Shown: positions 49,067-61,203 of the stretch, one piece after another | Layout: every line of letters starts with the position of its first letter | How positions within the stretch are numbered: position 1 is the first letter of the stretch | Origin: Ashinkailepas kermadecensis | Lineage: Eukaryota; Arthropoda; Thecostraca; Neolepadidae | Assembly (NCBI GenBank): GCA_034440615.1 | Contig: JAOTOM010003929.1 | Span: 82,501 to 146,500, forward strand | Direction of reading: 5' to 3' | DNA: 64,000 bases | The notes under the pieces: model-generated | Seen by the model: the letters and a program-made list of their open reading frames with translations, nothing else | Told to the model about the DNA's origin: nothing | Database searches by the model: none | Position numbers and translations under genes: made by a program

Positions 49067-49931
49067 ATGCAAGGTGACTGTGGGAAGTGTAAGTGTATGG
49101 TAGTCATTGGGGACTTGAGTAAGAAAGTAGATATGTTAGCAAGGGAGGTGGAGCGTCTGAAGTATTTGGTGGCAGGGCCCACCATAGGAAATGTCAGCCA
49201 GGCAAGCCAGGTGCAGGAGTATAGGAGTGATAGGGGTGGAGATAGTATGGACCATGATAGTAGAGAGTGGAAAGTAGCTAGACGCCAGAGTACGAGACTA
49301 GCTTTAAGGAAAATTGACAAAGGCATTGAAACTAATAATAGATTTGAGGTACTGCAAGAGAGAGATAGTAATGCTGCTAAGGAGGAAGGTAGGAACGACC
49401 AGGCAGCTGATGAACGAGAGGGGGAAGTTTTAGTTATAGGGGACTCAAGAGTGAGGTACATGGACCGTACTTTTTGTAGCAGGAACCCCAACAAACGGAC
49501 TCGTGTTTGCTACCCAGGGGCCCAGGTAAAGGATGTTCATGATAGGATAGAAGGAGTGATGAAGGGTAGTGGAGAGAGCACAACAGTAATTGTGCAGGTT
49601 GGTGTAATTGATGTAGGAAAAGCAAAAACAGGAAACAATACAAGAGTATAGGGCTTTGATAGGTAGGTTAGCTGTGAGTAGGAAACGAGGAATGGTAACA
49701 TCCATCCTCCCTATGGTTAACGCAAGCATAGAGTGGTACTCGAGGGCCATTGGGCTGAATACCAGGGTGGCCAAGATTTGTAAGGAACTTGGGGTGGGGT
49801 TCTTGGATTTGTGGGGGGATTTCTGGAGGACTGAAATGTTTGCATTAGATGGGTTACATTTGAGCAAGATAGGAGTTGAATTGCTCAGCAATAGGTATGA
49901 GGAGGCTCTCATTAGGAAACAGGGAAACTAG
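49067..49931 (+). pseudogene. CR1 ORF1 with coiled coil and SGNH-esterase domain
   Basis: ATG at 49,067 (MQGDCGKCKCMVV) opens with a Cys-containing segment. A short coiled coil follows (SKKVDMLAREVERLKYL), then a charged linker, then the esterase: VLVIGDSRVRYMD (GDS nucleophile block), TVIVQVGVID, GRLAVSRKRGMV and LDGLHLSKIG (Asp/His block). Compared with 39,875-40,266, two bases (GA) are missing at about 49,628-49,632, which breaks the frame. GVND is changed to GVID. In CR1 elements this domain is thought to help ORF1 act on lipid or RNP partners; the substrate is not known. Confidence 0.85.
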
Positions 49932-50102
49932 GCAGGTCATGGGGGGGATGTAGGTGATAGAGAGAGAAGTCTTGCAAACACCTCACAGTCAGCAAATAGG
50001 GGTAGCAGTAGATCAAGGGGGCAGAGTGGTAGCTCATCCAGAGATGATAGAGCTACTCAACATGAAAAAGCCAAAGAGGGTTATGGAACTTTTGTTAAGT
50101 GT

Positions 50103-52860
50103 ATGATGCTTAATGCTCAGAGCATTCGATCCAAATTTGATGAGTTCAAGTGTTATGTTGCTGAGGAGAAACTAGATTTTGTTTGCATTACTGAGGCATG
50201 GGTCAGTGAGGGATATTTTGGGGATAACTTGCAGGACTATGAGATCCAGGGAACAATATGTTTTCATGCAATAGGGATCCAGCAGTGAAAGGGGGTGGTG
50301 TAATGCTCTATGTGAATAGCTTATACAGTTCTCAGAAAGTAGCAGATGGGGTAAAAAATGTGTCTGTGGAGTCCATTTGGCTTGATGTTGCTGTGGGAAG
50401 AGGCAACAGCAATAAACTGAGGATTTGAGCTTTGTATCGATCAGGAACCTTGCCACATTCTCAGCAACTGGAGCTCGATAAGGTGATTTGTGAGGAAATC
50501 AGTAGAAACTTTCAGAGGAAATGCCTTATTCTTGGTGACTTTAATCTAAAAGGATATGAAAATGTTGGTGTTGGCTCCCCATCATGTAAACTGTTTAGGA
50601 AATGCCTTGAAGAGGACTTGTTTTTACACCAGTTTGTAATGGAACCAACCAGGCAGGGCTCATTATTGGACCTTGTCTTCTCAGATTTAAGTGATTTAGT
50701 TCAAGACTTGACGGTAGGAGAAACTCTGGGAAGAAGTGACCATAACATAGTGAGATTTAAGGTACAAATAGTAGGGACAATCAAGGATAACTTGGCAAAG
50801 ATTCCAAATTTTAACAGGGCAGACTTTGGCTCCATGAGAGAGGCTTTAAGTGCCATAAAATGGGAAGAAGATTTTTTTCATTTAAATGCCTGTGAAATGA
50901 GGGAAAAGTTCAAATCTTACTTGAGGGAAATTCAGATTAGACATGTCCCCCAAAAGCAAAGGCGCAAAAGAAGGGTAGGAAAGCCAGCATGGCTTACACC
51001 AGATTTGAGGAGATCAATTAAGACTAAGAAAGATGCATTTAGAGTATTTAAGGAAGCTTCAAATATCGTAAATCTAAGGTCATATCAAAAAGCTAGAGAT
51101 GCTGTGAAGCAGAAACCAGAGCAGCAAGGCGACCAAAAGAATTGGATTTGGCTAGGAACTGTAATGGGGACAGTAAAAAGTTCTTTAGTTTCTACAAGCT
51201 AAGTAAAGTTTCAAGCACAATTGGTCCACTGGAAGTAAATGGGACTATATTGAGTGAGGATGGTGAGATGGTTGGGGAGCTGAGCAAGCAGTTTAAATCA
51301 GTGTTTACAGTGGAGGATGTGACAAACTTGCCAACCGTGAACCACAGTTCAGTGACAGGTGATCAGATACACAATGTTGATTTCATTGATAGTGATGTTG
51401 TTTTCAATGATATCAGAAAAATAAAGCCAAACAAGGCAGCAGGACCTGATGGAATTTATGCTAGGGTATTGCGGGAAGCTGAAAAGGAACTGGCAATTCC
51501 ACTTAGTATCATATTTTGTAGATCAGTTTCACAAAATGAAATTCCAACAGATTGGAACAGGGCAAATGTAGTTCCTATTTTCAAGAAGGGAGAAAGAGGG
51601 AAAGTTGAAAATTATAGACCAGTAAGCCTCACATTCCTAGTCTGCAAGGTACTCGAATCAATTATCAAAGATAGAATAGTTAGTTTTCTGGAAGGAAACA
51701 GATTGATTCAAGATACTCAACATGGGTTTAGAAAAAGGAGATCGTGTGTCACAAATCTCTTGGACTTTTTAAATTTTGCTTCAGAACAATTTGATCACGG
51801 AAATCAGGTTGATGTAGCATATCTTGACTTCAGTAAGGCCTTTGACAAGGTACCCCATAAACGGTTAATGATGCAGCTTCAGGTCCATGGCATTGCAGGT
51901 AGCATCCTAAAATGGATTGAGTTGTGGCTTTCATATAGACAGCAGAGAGTGATGCTTAATGGTACAAAGTCATTATGGCAAAATGTTCTTAGTGGAGTCC
52001 CTCAAGGGTCGGTACTGGGGCCACTGTTGTTCATTATATTTGTGAATAGCATTGAATGTGGCCTAAGCAGTAAGGTTTTGAAATTTGAGGATGATTTGAA
52101 GATCTTTAGGGCAATAACAGGGCACAATGAGCAGGTTTTGCTGCAGAACGACTTAGACGAGCTTGTGAAGTGGTCCGAAAAATGGCAAATGAAGTTTAAT
52201 TTTGATAAGTGCAAAGTCATGCATGTAGGTAGGCAGCATATGAAGGTGCCATACTTGATGGATGGCCAAGTACTATCTGTGACTCAGCAGGAGAAGGACT
52301 TAGGTGTTATTTTGAACACAAAATTGGGGGCATCAGAACAGACCAAAGAAGCCAGGAAGAAGGCACTAAGAATGCTTGGGGCGATACAGAGGAATGTGTC
52401 ATACAAAAGTGAGGAGGTCATCAGGAAGCTTTACTGTGCATATGTCAGGCCACATTTGGAATACTGTGTCCAAGCTTGGTCCCCTAGTTATGAGAAAGAT
52501 TGTTGGCTTTTAGAAAGAGTACAAAAGAGGGCAACAAAAATGGTTAATGGTATAGGCAACCTGGCATATGAGGAAAGATTGAAGAAATTGAATATGTTTT
52601 CACTTAGATATAGAAGCCTGAGAGGAGATCTCATCGAGGTTTTTAAATTTGTTCATGGTCAGGAACAGGGATATCTCAGGGAAATGTATGAATTTAACAG
52701 AAATGATGCAATTAGAGGTCATCAATTCAAAATTAAAGTTCACAGCAGGACAAGGTTAAGACAGTCTTTCTTCACCAACAGGGTAGTAGAACACTGGAAC
52801 CAGCTGCCAGGAACAATTGTCAGTAGCAACACACTGAACATCTTTAAAAAAATGGCATAG
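50103..52860 (+). pseudogene. CR1 ORF2: APE endonuclease and reverse transcriptase, disabled
   Basis: The endonuclease begins MMLNAQSIRSKFDEFK with CITEAWVSEG, LILGDFNLKG and GRSDHNIVRF. The reverse transcriptase has NKAAGPDGIYARVL, FKKGERGKVENYRPVSL, YLDFSKAFDKVPH, SGVPQGSVLGPLLF and the C-terminal RPHLEYCVQAW, RRATKMVNG, TRLRQSFFTNRVVEHWNQLP. Lesions: a 1-base deletion near 50,253 (ATACAAT to AACAAT against the 32-kb sibling), TGA at 50,426-50,428, and a 1-base loss in the A-run at 51,113-51,115. The catalytic FADD box reads FEDD. The last 572 codons are otherwise intact. Confidence 0.92.
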
Positions 52861-53000
52861 ACAATCATTATAAGAATAGGGGGCTTGTTTTTCTGTATTC
52901 CAGGGAGGGTTGATTGACATATTTGGTGGGCAACTGGCTCAGTGTACAAAGTGCAACCAAGAAGGGCCCTTGTGGCTCATAGTTGCACTGATCTTTTATG

Positions 53001-53028
53001 TCTTTATGTCTTTATGTTTGGAAAAATA
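53001..53028 (+). terminator. CR1 3' tandem tail (TCTTTATG)n
   Basis: GATCTTTTATG is followed by two TCTTTATG units, and the element stops there. The tail probably serves priming rather than transcription termination. It is listed because it fixes the 3' end. Confidence 0.75.
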
Positions 53029-54800
53029 GGCTGCTCCTTATTTTTTTTAAATCCAGAACACTATCCTCTCCAGAAAATTGTTTCTTGTTTTCTCATCTGG
53101 AGGTTGAATCTCCTAAGTTACCTCCTAAGTTTGACAATGAGCTGCTGTGATCAAGTAAAAGTGCTCAAAATTCACCGAAAGGGGGTGCAAATTGAGTTAC
53201 GAAGCATAAGGTTTGAACAAAAATATTCTCCATACTGGATGACTACAAAATATTCCTCTCAACATGCAAGATTACAATGCACAAATCCAACCTTGCCTAT
53301 GCATGATAAAAATATGTGTCGGAACAAATGTTCACTGGAAAGAACAGGACAAGATTAATAAGATTAATATATTTAGATTAATAAGTCAGCGGAATATCAA
53401 TATATTTCCTTGTAGAGGAAGCAAAATAAAAGTAACCATTGCGTGTGATTTGAGAAAGGTCTTCTGCAACCATATTGATACCATACTAAAAAAAACTTCG
53501 GATGACATCATGCGGGCTTGAAGGAAAACTTCGATTGTGGGTTCGTATCGTAACCATGTACGCCTGGTTTGGAAACCAACACCTGATTGCGTATCAGCCC
53601 ACCTAGCGGAGGGTAAGTAAAAACACAGAAACGCGGCCGGTTTTAGGCCGTGTGCCTATGGGAGTTCAGGGTACGCATTTCTTATTGGCATTTTTTTCAA
53701 TTGATTCAGCCATCCCAGGAGGATTGCATCAGCCTTTCATGATACATAATTAATCAAGGAACCTTACCGTTCTTTCCTTATTGATTTATTATGCTCTGTT
53801 CAGAAATTTTCGTGGTGCGAAGTGAAGACATTTGTGAGAGCGAGCCCATCTCGCCCCATGGATCGGCCCACCGATGTTTATATCTTGATGATCTTTATCT
53901 TTAATCTTTGTCTCTTATCTTGATCTTGAAATGCTAGGACGTGGAAAAGTACAGGAAAGCAATGGGCAAACCAAAATTAATTGGGGGGACACATTCCATT
54001 GTCTCCCATGTTAGAAGTTGAAAAAATTGCGGGAGTGGGTTAAGCAAACATTGAGGTGGCAGTTCCTCCTCAAAGGTATATAAAACAACACCCTTGAGTC
54101 GAACGACTGGCAAATGGTAGCAAATCGGCGAGAGGTAGTGGCATTGCCAGCTAGGGTATGCTACAAGGGCTGATCCAAGGGGGATGAAGCGAAAGTGGCG
54201 CCCATTATGACCCGAAGGATGCCTCCCCTGGAGGTTCCAGTGTACCCCTTCCTCGAATTTCTCAGCGCGACGCGCTCCTCTGCCTGGGAACGGCAGTCCT
54301 CTGGGAGTCCGAACTCAAGCCGCGAATTTTTTCGGCGATAGGCACTCCCAGACAAAAACAAATGGTGCCCCTCTGGGAGATCGGAGTGTACCCCGTCAAA
54401 ATGTTCCAGACCAAGAGCCGCCGCCCCCCCCTCCTGGAGAAATGACGCCTCCTTGACAACATCATCAATATGTCAGTAGTTTAATGTAGGGGGAGGGGGC
54501 TTACACCCTCCACGGAACTTCCGCTCAATCCTCTTTGTGGATTGGTGGGTACGCCGAAGTCTGTACTCTCCCATTAGTTGTGTAAACCACTCCACTGGAA
54601 AATATCAGCCACAAATCTAGAGAACAAGGAGGGTGGGGCCGAAAGCAGAACCGCTCATTCTTATCTTTGAGGGTGAAACTGCCCCCTCAATGCTTGCTTC
54701 CCCCCACCCGCAATAAAGTCAACTTCTAACATGGGAGCCTATGAAATGTGACCCTCTCCCCCTATTTATTTTGGTCTGCCTATTACCTTGATGTACTTTG
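53029..54800. other. No gene recognised; one repeat fragment
   Basis: 54,180-54,470 has C/G-rich blocks (GCGAATTTTTTCGGCGATAG, CTCCTGGAGAAATG) that partly recall the repeat at 42,776-43,015. The remainder shows no exon or shared repeat. Confidence 0.5.
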
Positions 54801-54804
54801 CCAC

Positions 54805-55435
54805 CAGGGGCGTCGATTTGTATCCTTTTGCGGGGGCCATGGCCCCCCAATGCTGATCTTGGCCCCCCCAATGTTGATTTGGGCCCCCCCAATAACCCAT
54901 GCTATTTTTATGCTGATAAAAAGCTAAGGGAAAAAAGAGAAAAAAAAACACTGTGTTAGGTACATAGAAAACTTAGTTGATGTTAACCAGCACATTTTGT
55001 ACTGAAAAAGAACAGATTTGGATTAGATAGTGGACTGAGTATCCAACTTTTGCTACACAATTCAAAATTATGTGCAAAAAAAAACAAAATAGCTAGATTT
55101 CCCTCCACTGTGCAAGGAAAACTTATGACATAAAATGTTAAGATTTGCTGATGATGCATTTTAAACCAGATTGTCTTTTTTTTAATGTTAAGCCACAAAA
55201 CAACAATTGGATTGTCATACTGATGTTTGTACACACCACCAATGGCAAAACCACACACATATGAGCTTAAACAGGAAAAAAATCCATTCTTAATTTCCAG
55301 TCATTGTCAAACTTGCATTGTCCAGTGAACAACATTGACAATCATCCTTGAGATTGTGGATATGCAAACTATAATTATCTTCAGCAGCCCACCTATCACA
55401 CCATCAGCTTGATATTTACCTAGGTACCTAAATCC
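54805..55435 (+). repeat. GGCGTCGATTTGTATCC repeat, copy A (longest)
   Basis: It starts CAGGGGCGTCGATTTGTATC, then three ~20-bp units of type GGCCCCCCAATGTTGAT, then TAACCAGCACATTTTGTACT and TTAGATAGTGGACTGA, and ends near CAGCTTGATATTTACCTAGG. It is non-coding and of unknown class. Confidence 0.75.
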
Positions 55436-56051
55436 CCAATGACAATGCATGCATTCAATATTGATATGGGTAAAACGAGAGCCATGTGTGGGCAAATCTG
55501 CCAGCTTATGATACCATGACAGAGAAAAGTCAGCAAGAAGCTGCATGGCCACTGCAATATAATTGGTATTCCTAAAAGAATAAAAAAAAAGAAAGCTATG
55601 GCTCACATGACTTTTAAGCAAACCTTAGTCATACACGACCAATGCTATGCAAGAGAAATAGCCTTGACAAGCCCAATGTCTCGTACGCCGCAAAAACACC
55701 ATTATTAAATGCCGCAAAAATACCATTATTTTAAAGGTACACCAAAGTTGCATTCAAACCTTGATGACGTCACAGGTTTTTATTCGTATATTGCAGAAAT
55801 TGGTAGCATCAGGCAAGTTTCAATTTAACTGCATGGGGGAGTGACTTTTTCAGGCGTACCGGACCACAGAGGTCATTTGCGCCACATTTGAAGCGAGTAC
55901 GTTACATGTCTGACTATAAAAGCGGGTGTTTGCGATCAAGGTGCAGACATGTGGACGTTTACGTAAAGGGAATTTTACGTTATGGTTTGTGTGATATTTT
56001 AGGCGCTGAAGGCGGGGCTAGGATGGGGACATCCCCCTAATGTCTAGATGG
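55436..56051. other. No feature recognised between repeat copies
   Basis: AT-rich sequence with no exon, RNA gene or shared repeat that I can support. Confidence 0.5.
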
Positions 56052-56480
56052 CAGGGGCGTCGATTTGTATCCTTTTGTGGGGGCCAGGGCCCCACCAGTG
56101 TTGATCTTGGCCCCCCAATGTTGATTTGGCCCCCCCCCAATAACATATGCTATTTTTATGCTCATAAAAAAGTTGAAGAAAAAAAGAAGAAAAACACCAT
56201 GTAGTTGATGTACATAGAAAATGTAGTTGATGTTAACCAGCACATTTTGTAATAAAAAAAACAGATTTGGGTTAGATAGTGGACTGACTCTCCACCTTTT
56301 GCTACAAAATTCAAAATGGTGTGCACAAAAACCAATTGTCATTGTCAAACTTGCATACAATCCAGTCCCGTGAACAACAATCAGTTATAATTGAGAGTGT
56401 GGATATACAAACTATAATTAACCTCAACAGCCCACTCATCACACTATCAGTTTGATATTTGCCTGGTACCTAGGCACCTA
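56052..56480 (+). repeat. GGCGTCGATTTGTATCC repeat, copy B (internally deleted)
   Basis: It has the same start and the same C-rich triple unit as copy A. It lacks about 200 bp in the middle and rejoins at CATTGTCAAACTTGCAT, ending CAGTTTGATATTTGCCTGG. Confidence 0.75.
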
Positions 56481-56486
56481 GGGACA

Positions 56487-56575
56487 TGCTGCAGAAAGAC
56501 TTAGAAGAGCTTGTGAAGTGGTCCAAAAATGACAGATGAAATTAAATTTTGATACGTTCAAAATCATGCATGTAT
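56487..56575 (+). pseudogene. Short CR1 reverse-transcriptase fragment
   Basis: CTGCAGAAAGACTTAGAAGA begins a stretch equivalent to 52,141-52,235 of the full CR1 (ELVKWS-KWQMKLNFD-FKIMHV). It is sandwiched between copies B and C of the preceding repeat. Confidence 0.8.
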
Positions 56576-56895
56576 GCAGGGCCGTCGATTTGTATCCTTT
56601 TGTGGGGGCTATGGCCCCACCAATGTTGATCTTGCCCCCCATTGTTGATTTGGGCCCCCCCCCCCCCAATAACCTATGCTATTTTATGCTGATAAGAAAG
56701 CTAAAGGGAAACAGTGAAAAACACCATGCTAAGTAGAAACATTGATGTTAACCAGCACATTTTGTACTGAATAGAAACAGATTTGGATTAGATAGTGGAC
56801 TGACTCTCCACCTTTTGCTGAAAAATGTAAAATTGTGTGCAAAAACAAACAAAATAGCTGGAATTCCCTCCACTGTGGAAGTACAGCTTACATCT
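56576..56895 (+). repeat. GGCGTCGATTTGTATCC repeat, copy C
   Basis: It has the same start, a degraded C-rich triple unit, AACCAGCACATTTTGTACTG and TTAGATAGTGGACTGACTC, ending at CCCTCCACTGTGGAAG. A 24-bp start of a fourth copy is at 57,772. Confidence 0.75.
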
Positions 56896-56900
56896 TTCTG

Positions 56901-56961
56901 GGTTGGTTGGTTGGTTATTTGGGTTTACTGGCGCATTGACTGCGTTGGTCATACAGCGCCC
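56901..56961 (-). mobile_element. Headless SINE-tail copy
   Basis: (GGTT)4 leads into ATTTGGGTTTACTGGCGCAT and ends GGTCATACAGCGCCCA. The 3' repeat (AACC on the minus strand) is the same as in the full SINEs. Confidence 0.7.
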
Positions 56962-56979
56962 AGACAACTTTTCTTGTTT

Positions 56980-59900
56980 CCACCTTAAAGCACAATAATA
57001 CCCAAAGGCTTCCGAAAAAAAAATTACAACCATGTTCACAAAAAAAATATTATTTTGTATTCAAAATCAGCTTAGGTTAGGTTAGGCTCGGTTAGGTTTC
57101 TTTTTTAAGGTTGAGAATTTTCAGAAAATAAATTACGTGAAATTTTTATTAGTTTAATTTTTGTTCTCAAAAGATAGGTTAGGATAGGCTAGGTTAGATT
57201 TTGTTGCATGAAGAAAAAAAAATTATGTTTATGCGATGTTACCGAACTCAAAGCCTTTTTGGCATTATTTTGCTCACAACCTGAAAAGTAAGCACAGAAA
57301 ATAAGTGGGTCCAATCATCTTAGTCACCTTCATAAACATGATATTCTGCATTTTTTTTTGTTTTAAAGGAAAAAAAGAACACCTTAGACTGCAAGGTTAC
57401 CAAATAATTTGCAATTTTTGGGGGAAACGTTTTTGGAATTTTTTAAAAACGTTTTCCAACTTGAAAAGCCTAAACTAACCTAACTTAACCGAACCTAACC
57501 CATTTGCTTGCTATATGGAGGCAAATGTGTGTAAAAACTTGTCTTGTTCCCACCTTAAAGCACAATAATACCGATTTAGCTAGGTTAGGCTAGTTTAGTT
57601 GTTTACCTTGGAAAAATTGTTCAATCATTTACAAAATAAATTAAAATTGGAAATTGTCCTTCAAAAGCAGCTGACATTAGGTTCGGGTAAGTTGGGTTCG
57701 GTTGTTCAATTTAGAAAATTTTCAGAATATATATTGCTTAATTTTTGTTTCAATTTTTTTCCTCCAAAGCAGGGGCGTCGATTTGTATCGATAGACACTA
57801 GCGCGCATTAAATGTCACACATCGTGATGGGCGTTCCTCAGAACATCCAAAATCGTAACATCCAAAGAAAAAAATCCAGTTACAGAAATTCCAGCGCCTA
57901 AAGTCTAAATTTGAGGTTACAGTGACAAATGTGACGGAGGTAAGACATCTGTGGTGCATTTGCGCGCAGTGTTTAATCCGGAGGCCAATCTCATGTGACG
58001 TCGTACTGTTTCGTTTTTTGTACTTCGCACATTCTGATGTATCTGCGGATTGGTGTGATTTTAAATAGTGAATAAATAGCTTGCTGACATTTCATTCCCA
58101 AAGGAACAGTAGTTGAAGAAGTTGGCAGGTAAGCTTGAAAAAGTCCAGTCCATGCTTTTTTCTGATTTGTGCTCAGGGTTTCCATGTTAATACCACATAA
58201 CTACCACGTTTGTCTTCAAGAAGAGCTGTTTTTAGTTTACTTTTATTAATATTTTCATTCCACTGCTCTTAGTGCCCTTTCTGCCCAGGATTGGGGCACC
58301 TAGTGTTGCATTTCCGTCCAGGGGTTGGCACACCTTTTGGTAAATTTACAGCTTCAGGTAATTTCTGATTCATTTCTTTCCATGCAATGTTTAGGAATGT
58401 GATGAACATGATGTTACTGCTCATTTTGGTAAATTTGTGTTTTAAGGCGTTTTATGAATTCGTGGAATGTATCATTTCAATGCAATGTTTATGAATCTGA
58501 CTCAGATGATGGGACCACTCATTTTCTATACAAATGCCTACATTTCAGGTTGTGAGCAAAATAACACCAACAAAAAGCTTTGAATTAGGTGACATAGGGT
58601 AAAGTAATTTTTTTTTTAATGCAACATAACCTAACCTAACCCAGCTTAACCTCCACTTGGAGAAAAACAAAACCAAAACATCAAGTTGTTAAAATGTCAA
58701 GCAATGTATTTTTTTTTACAATAAACAAATGTAACCCAACTTAACCTAACCTAACATAAGCTGCTTTTAAAGCAAAAAGATATATTTCTTTCAAATTTTG
58801 GAACAATTTTTGCAAAAAATGTCGAACTTAAAACACTTAAACTAATCTAACATCACCAAACATAGCCCATTTGTTTGCTTTATGGAGGCAAATGTGTAAT
58901 AACTTACCTTGTTTCCACCTTAAATCACAATAATTCTGGTTAGATTAGGATGGGTTAGGTTTTTTCATTTGTAAAATTTCAAGAAAATAAATTGCTAGAT
59001 ATTTTTCCAATCTTGTTTTTATAGTTGTTTTCTCCAAGGTCAGCTTAGGCTACATTAGGTTATGTTGAATTTTTTATGTATTTCTTTTAATTGCTATGTT
59101 ACCTAACTCAAAGCCCATTTTTAATGTTATTTTGCTCACAACCTGGAAAGTAAGCATTTGCACAGAAACTAAGTAGTGCCATCAACTTAGTGACATTCAT
59201 AAACATTGCATTGGAAATTTAAATATAAAAATATTAATAAAACACATAAAAGCACAAATTTAATGTCCTTTCCTCTGCAAATGTATGCCTTTCAATTGGG
59301 AGTAAAAACTAACACCAAAAAAGGGTGTGGAGTAAGGAAATATAGCATACAAATAATGTTCAACATGTATGGTAACCTTACCTAACATAGTTCAACTTCC
59401 CATACAAGAAATTAATTGTTTTTAATTTAAATTTTCGAGGAATTTTCTCAATTATTTTCAACTTAAAAAACCTAACCTAAGCTAGCCTGAACCGTTTATT
59501 ATTTTTTTGTAGAAAAATCATTAACAAAAATTATTTACCAACAAATTATTTTTTTCTCACTTACAACAAAAGCCTAACCTAACCTGACAAACCTCACCCC
59601 TTTGTATGCTTCATGGAGGTAAAAGGTGTGTAAAACTTGTCTTGTGGTTACCATAAACTGTGATAATACCTGGCTTTTTGGGTAATATTTCAGCTCATGG
59701 TACTCTCTAACTTCTTCTAATTTCTTTTTTAATGCAGTGTTTGTTAATGTGCTGAACATGATGTAACCGCTCATTTCCTCCGCAGATGCACACGTTTCAA
59801 TTGTGAGGAAAAATAACGTGGAAAATAACTTGGATTTGAGTAATATAGGATGAAAAATAATGCTCAGATAAAAAAAAATGTAACGTAACCTAACCTAACC

Positions 59901-60170
59901 TAGCCTAGACTTCCATGCAAGACATTATTATTTTAAAGCCAAATTTCCCCCCCAATTTCTTTTTTCTCAAACATTTTCAACTTAAAAAGTCTAACGTAAC
60001 CTAATCTAGCTTGAACCGTTTTTGAAGATTTTTTTTCATTTACTAACTTACAACAAAAGCCTAGCCTAACGCAATTCGGTAAAACCTAGCTCCTTTGAAT
60101 GATTCGTGGAGGTAAAATGGGTGTAAAACATGTCTTGTGGTTACCTTAGACTGCAATAATATCTCTTTTT
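56980..60170. repeat. AACCT-family repeats in both orientations
   Basis: Plus-strand copies: 58,340-58,930, 59,230-59,660 and 59,680-60,165, with partial ends at 56,970-57,010 and 57,400-57,575. Reversed copies: 57,050-57,345, 57,580-57,735 and 58,930-59,230 (TTAGGTTAGGTTAGGCTCGG, TTTTGCTCACAACCT). Adjacent opposite copies form long imperfect inverted repeats. No gene is present. Confidence 0.7.
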
Positions 60171-60691
60171 GTGCTACCTGGTGCACGTGATGAACCTCCA
60201 TCTTGTAACCGCTCACTTAAGTCACCTGTGGACAGCCCCACGTCTCCTCTCGTCGGCGACCTCCTGCCTGTGAATATAGGTGCTGTGCCGATGTCGTCCA
60301 GTGCCCAGTCGTTTTCTATGGCTCGTACCGACGACGTGCCTGAGGCCAGGTCAATGATTCTCCTCCACTCAATAGATGGGCCAGACGGTAGAATGTGTTT
60401 ATAGTTCATTCAAATGAGTCAAACAAACAATACAACTTGCGCTTCGCTGATAGTCTAGTGATGCAGATGCAACTCACACAGGTCTTGGGGTGGTTGCGCT
60501 ATACTTGATAGCGTGTCAGCCGACTCAGAGGATCGCGGTAGAGACTTTCGTCACTTGAACACAGCACAACACGACACAACAACACTTGTCTGAGTCTATC
60601 GTCACGAGAGCGAGTGCAACACGACTCGCTCCCGGAGGTGTTCGCAGCTTGCCCTCCTAAGCTTACCTAACCTCTGTTCGACGGGGGCCCT

Positions 60692-60699
60692 CTATATAT
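60692..60699 (-). promoter_or_regulatory. TATA box of the solo LTR
   Basis: GTATATATAGAGGGCC on the minus strand, about 500 bp from the LTR start, the usual position of the core promoter. Confidence 0.6.
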
Positions 60700-60832
60700 A
60701 CGGCTTGCGCCGGTTGCAGGAACGCTGCGTAGCTGAGATAATTGAATTCTGCTGCTCGTGCAGCTTCTGATAATGGCCTATTGGTGCTATCTAGAATTTC
60801 GGGCGAGCGTGCGGGAGACAATACATTGCAGA

Positions 60833-61120
60833 CGATGCGACGAAGTATCTAAACAGTTCCATAAATCTCGGAGGTGCGAGTGGTTGCGTGCGCGAGATTT
60901 AGAGATTTATGTGACTGGGCAATAATTGGCAATGATGGCTAAAAAGCCAGAGCTTGCAGAACAGAAGCGTTTCTGGTTTTCAGGCGATGCGACGAAGTAT
61001 CTAAACAGTTCCATAAATATCGGAGGTGCGAGTGGTTGCGTGCGCGAGATTGAGATATTTATGTGACTGGGCAATAACTGGCAATAACGGCCAATAGGCT
61101 GCAAAACAGAAGCGTTTGGG
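60833..61120. repeat. 152-bp tandem duplication in the LTR U3
   Basis: CGATGCGACGAAGTATCTAA begins units at 60,833 and 60,985. Both contain GGTGCGAGTGGTTGCGTGCG. There are few differences between units. Duplicated U3 segments commonly act as enhancers. Confidence 0.88.
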
Positions 61121-61203
61121 CTGGGGAGTCGCAGTCGGCAGTTTTGCCGGAGTACAGAGTCGCGCGTCGTGACACGACATGGCCTGGCGAACCGTTACAA
61201 TCT

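Larger units (their letters stand above)
48000..53028 (+). mobile_element. Nearly full-length CR1-type retrotransposon
   Basis: Order: 5' leader of tandem repeats (48,137-49,030), ORF1 (49,067-49,931), ORF2 (50,103-52,860) and a short 3' region. The element ends in about two and a half copies of an 8-bp unit TCTTTATG (53,001-53,028); a short 3' tandem tail instead of poly(A) is typical of CR1. The 5' boundary is approximate (GCTCCCGTGACGAGGG near 47,990). Lesions in both ORFs show that it is not autonomous now. Confidence 0.9.
60204..61199 (-). mobile_element. Solo LTR, 996 bp, 4-bp target duplication ATCT
   Basis: On the minus strand it begins TGTAACGG and ends CGGTTACA (short inverted ends TGTAAC). 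ATCT flanks it at 60,200-60,203 and 61,200-61,203. A TATA box (TATATATAG, 60,692-60,699, minus strand) divides a ~500-bp U3 from the R-U5 part. No internal retroelement genes adjoin either side, so it is a solo LTR left by recombination. Family (Gypsy or BEL) cannot be assigned. It was inserted just after an AACCT-family copy. Confidence 0.85.

Noticed and set aside
60146..60409. 87-codon minus-strand frame as a retroelement gag start
   Set aside because: It lies across the end of the solo LTR. The target duplication at 60,200 shows that no internal region follows.
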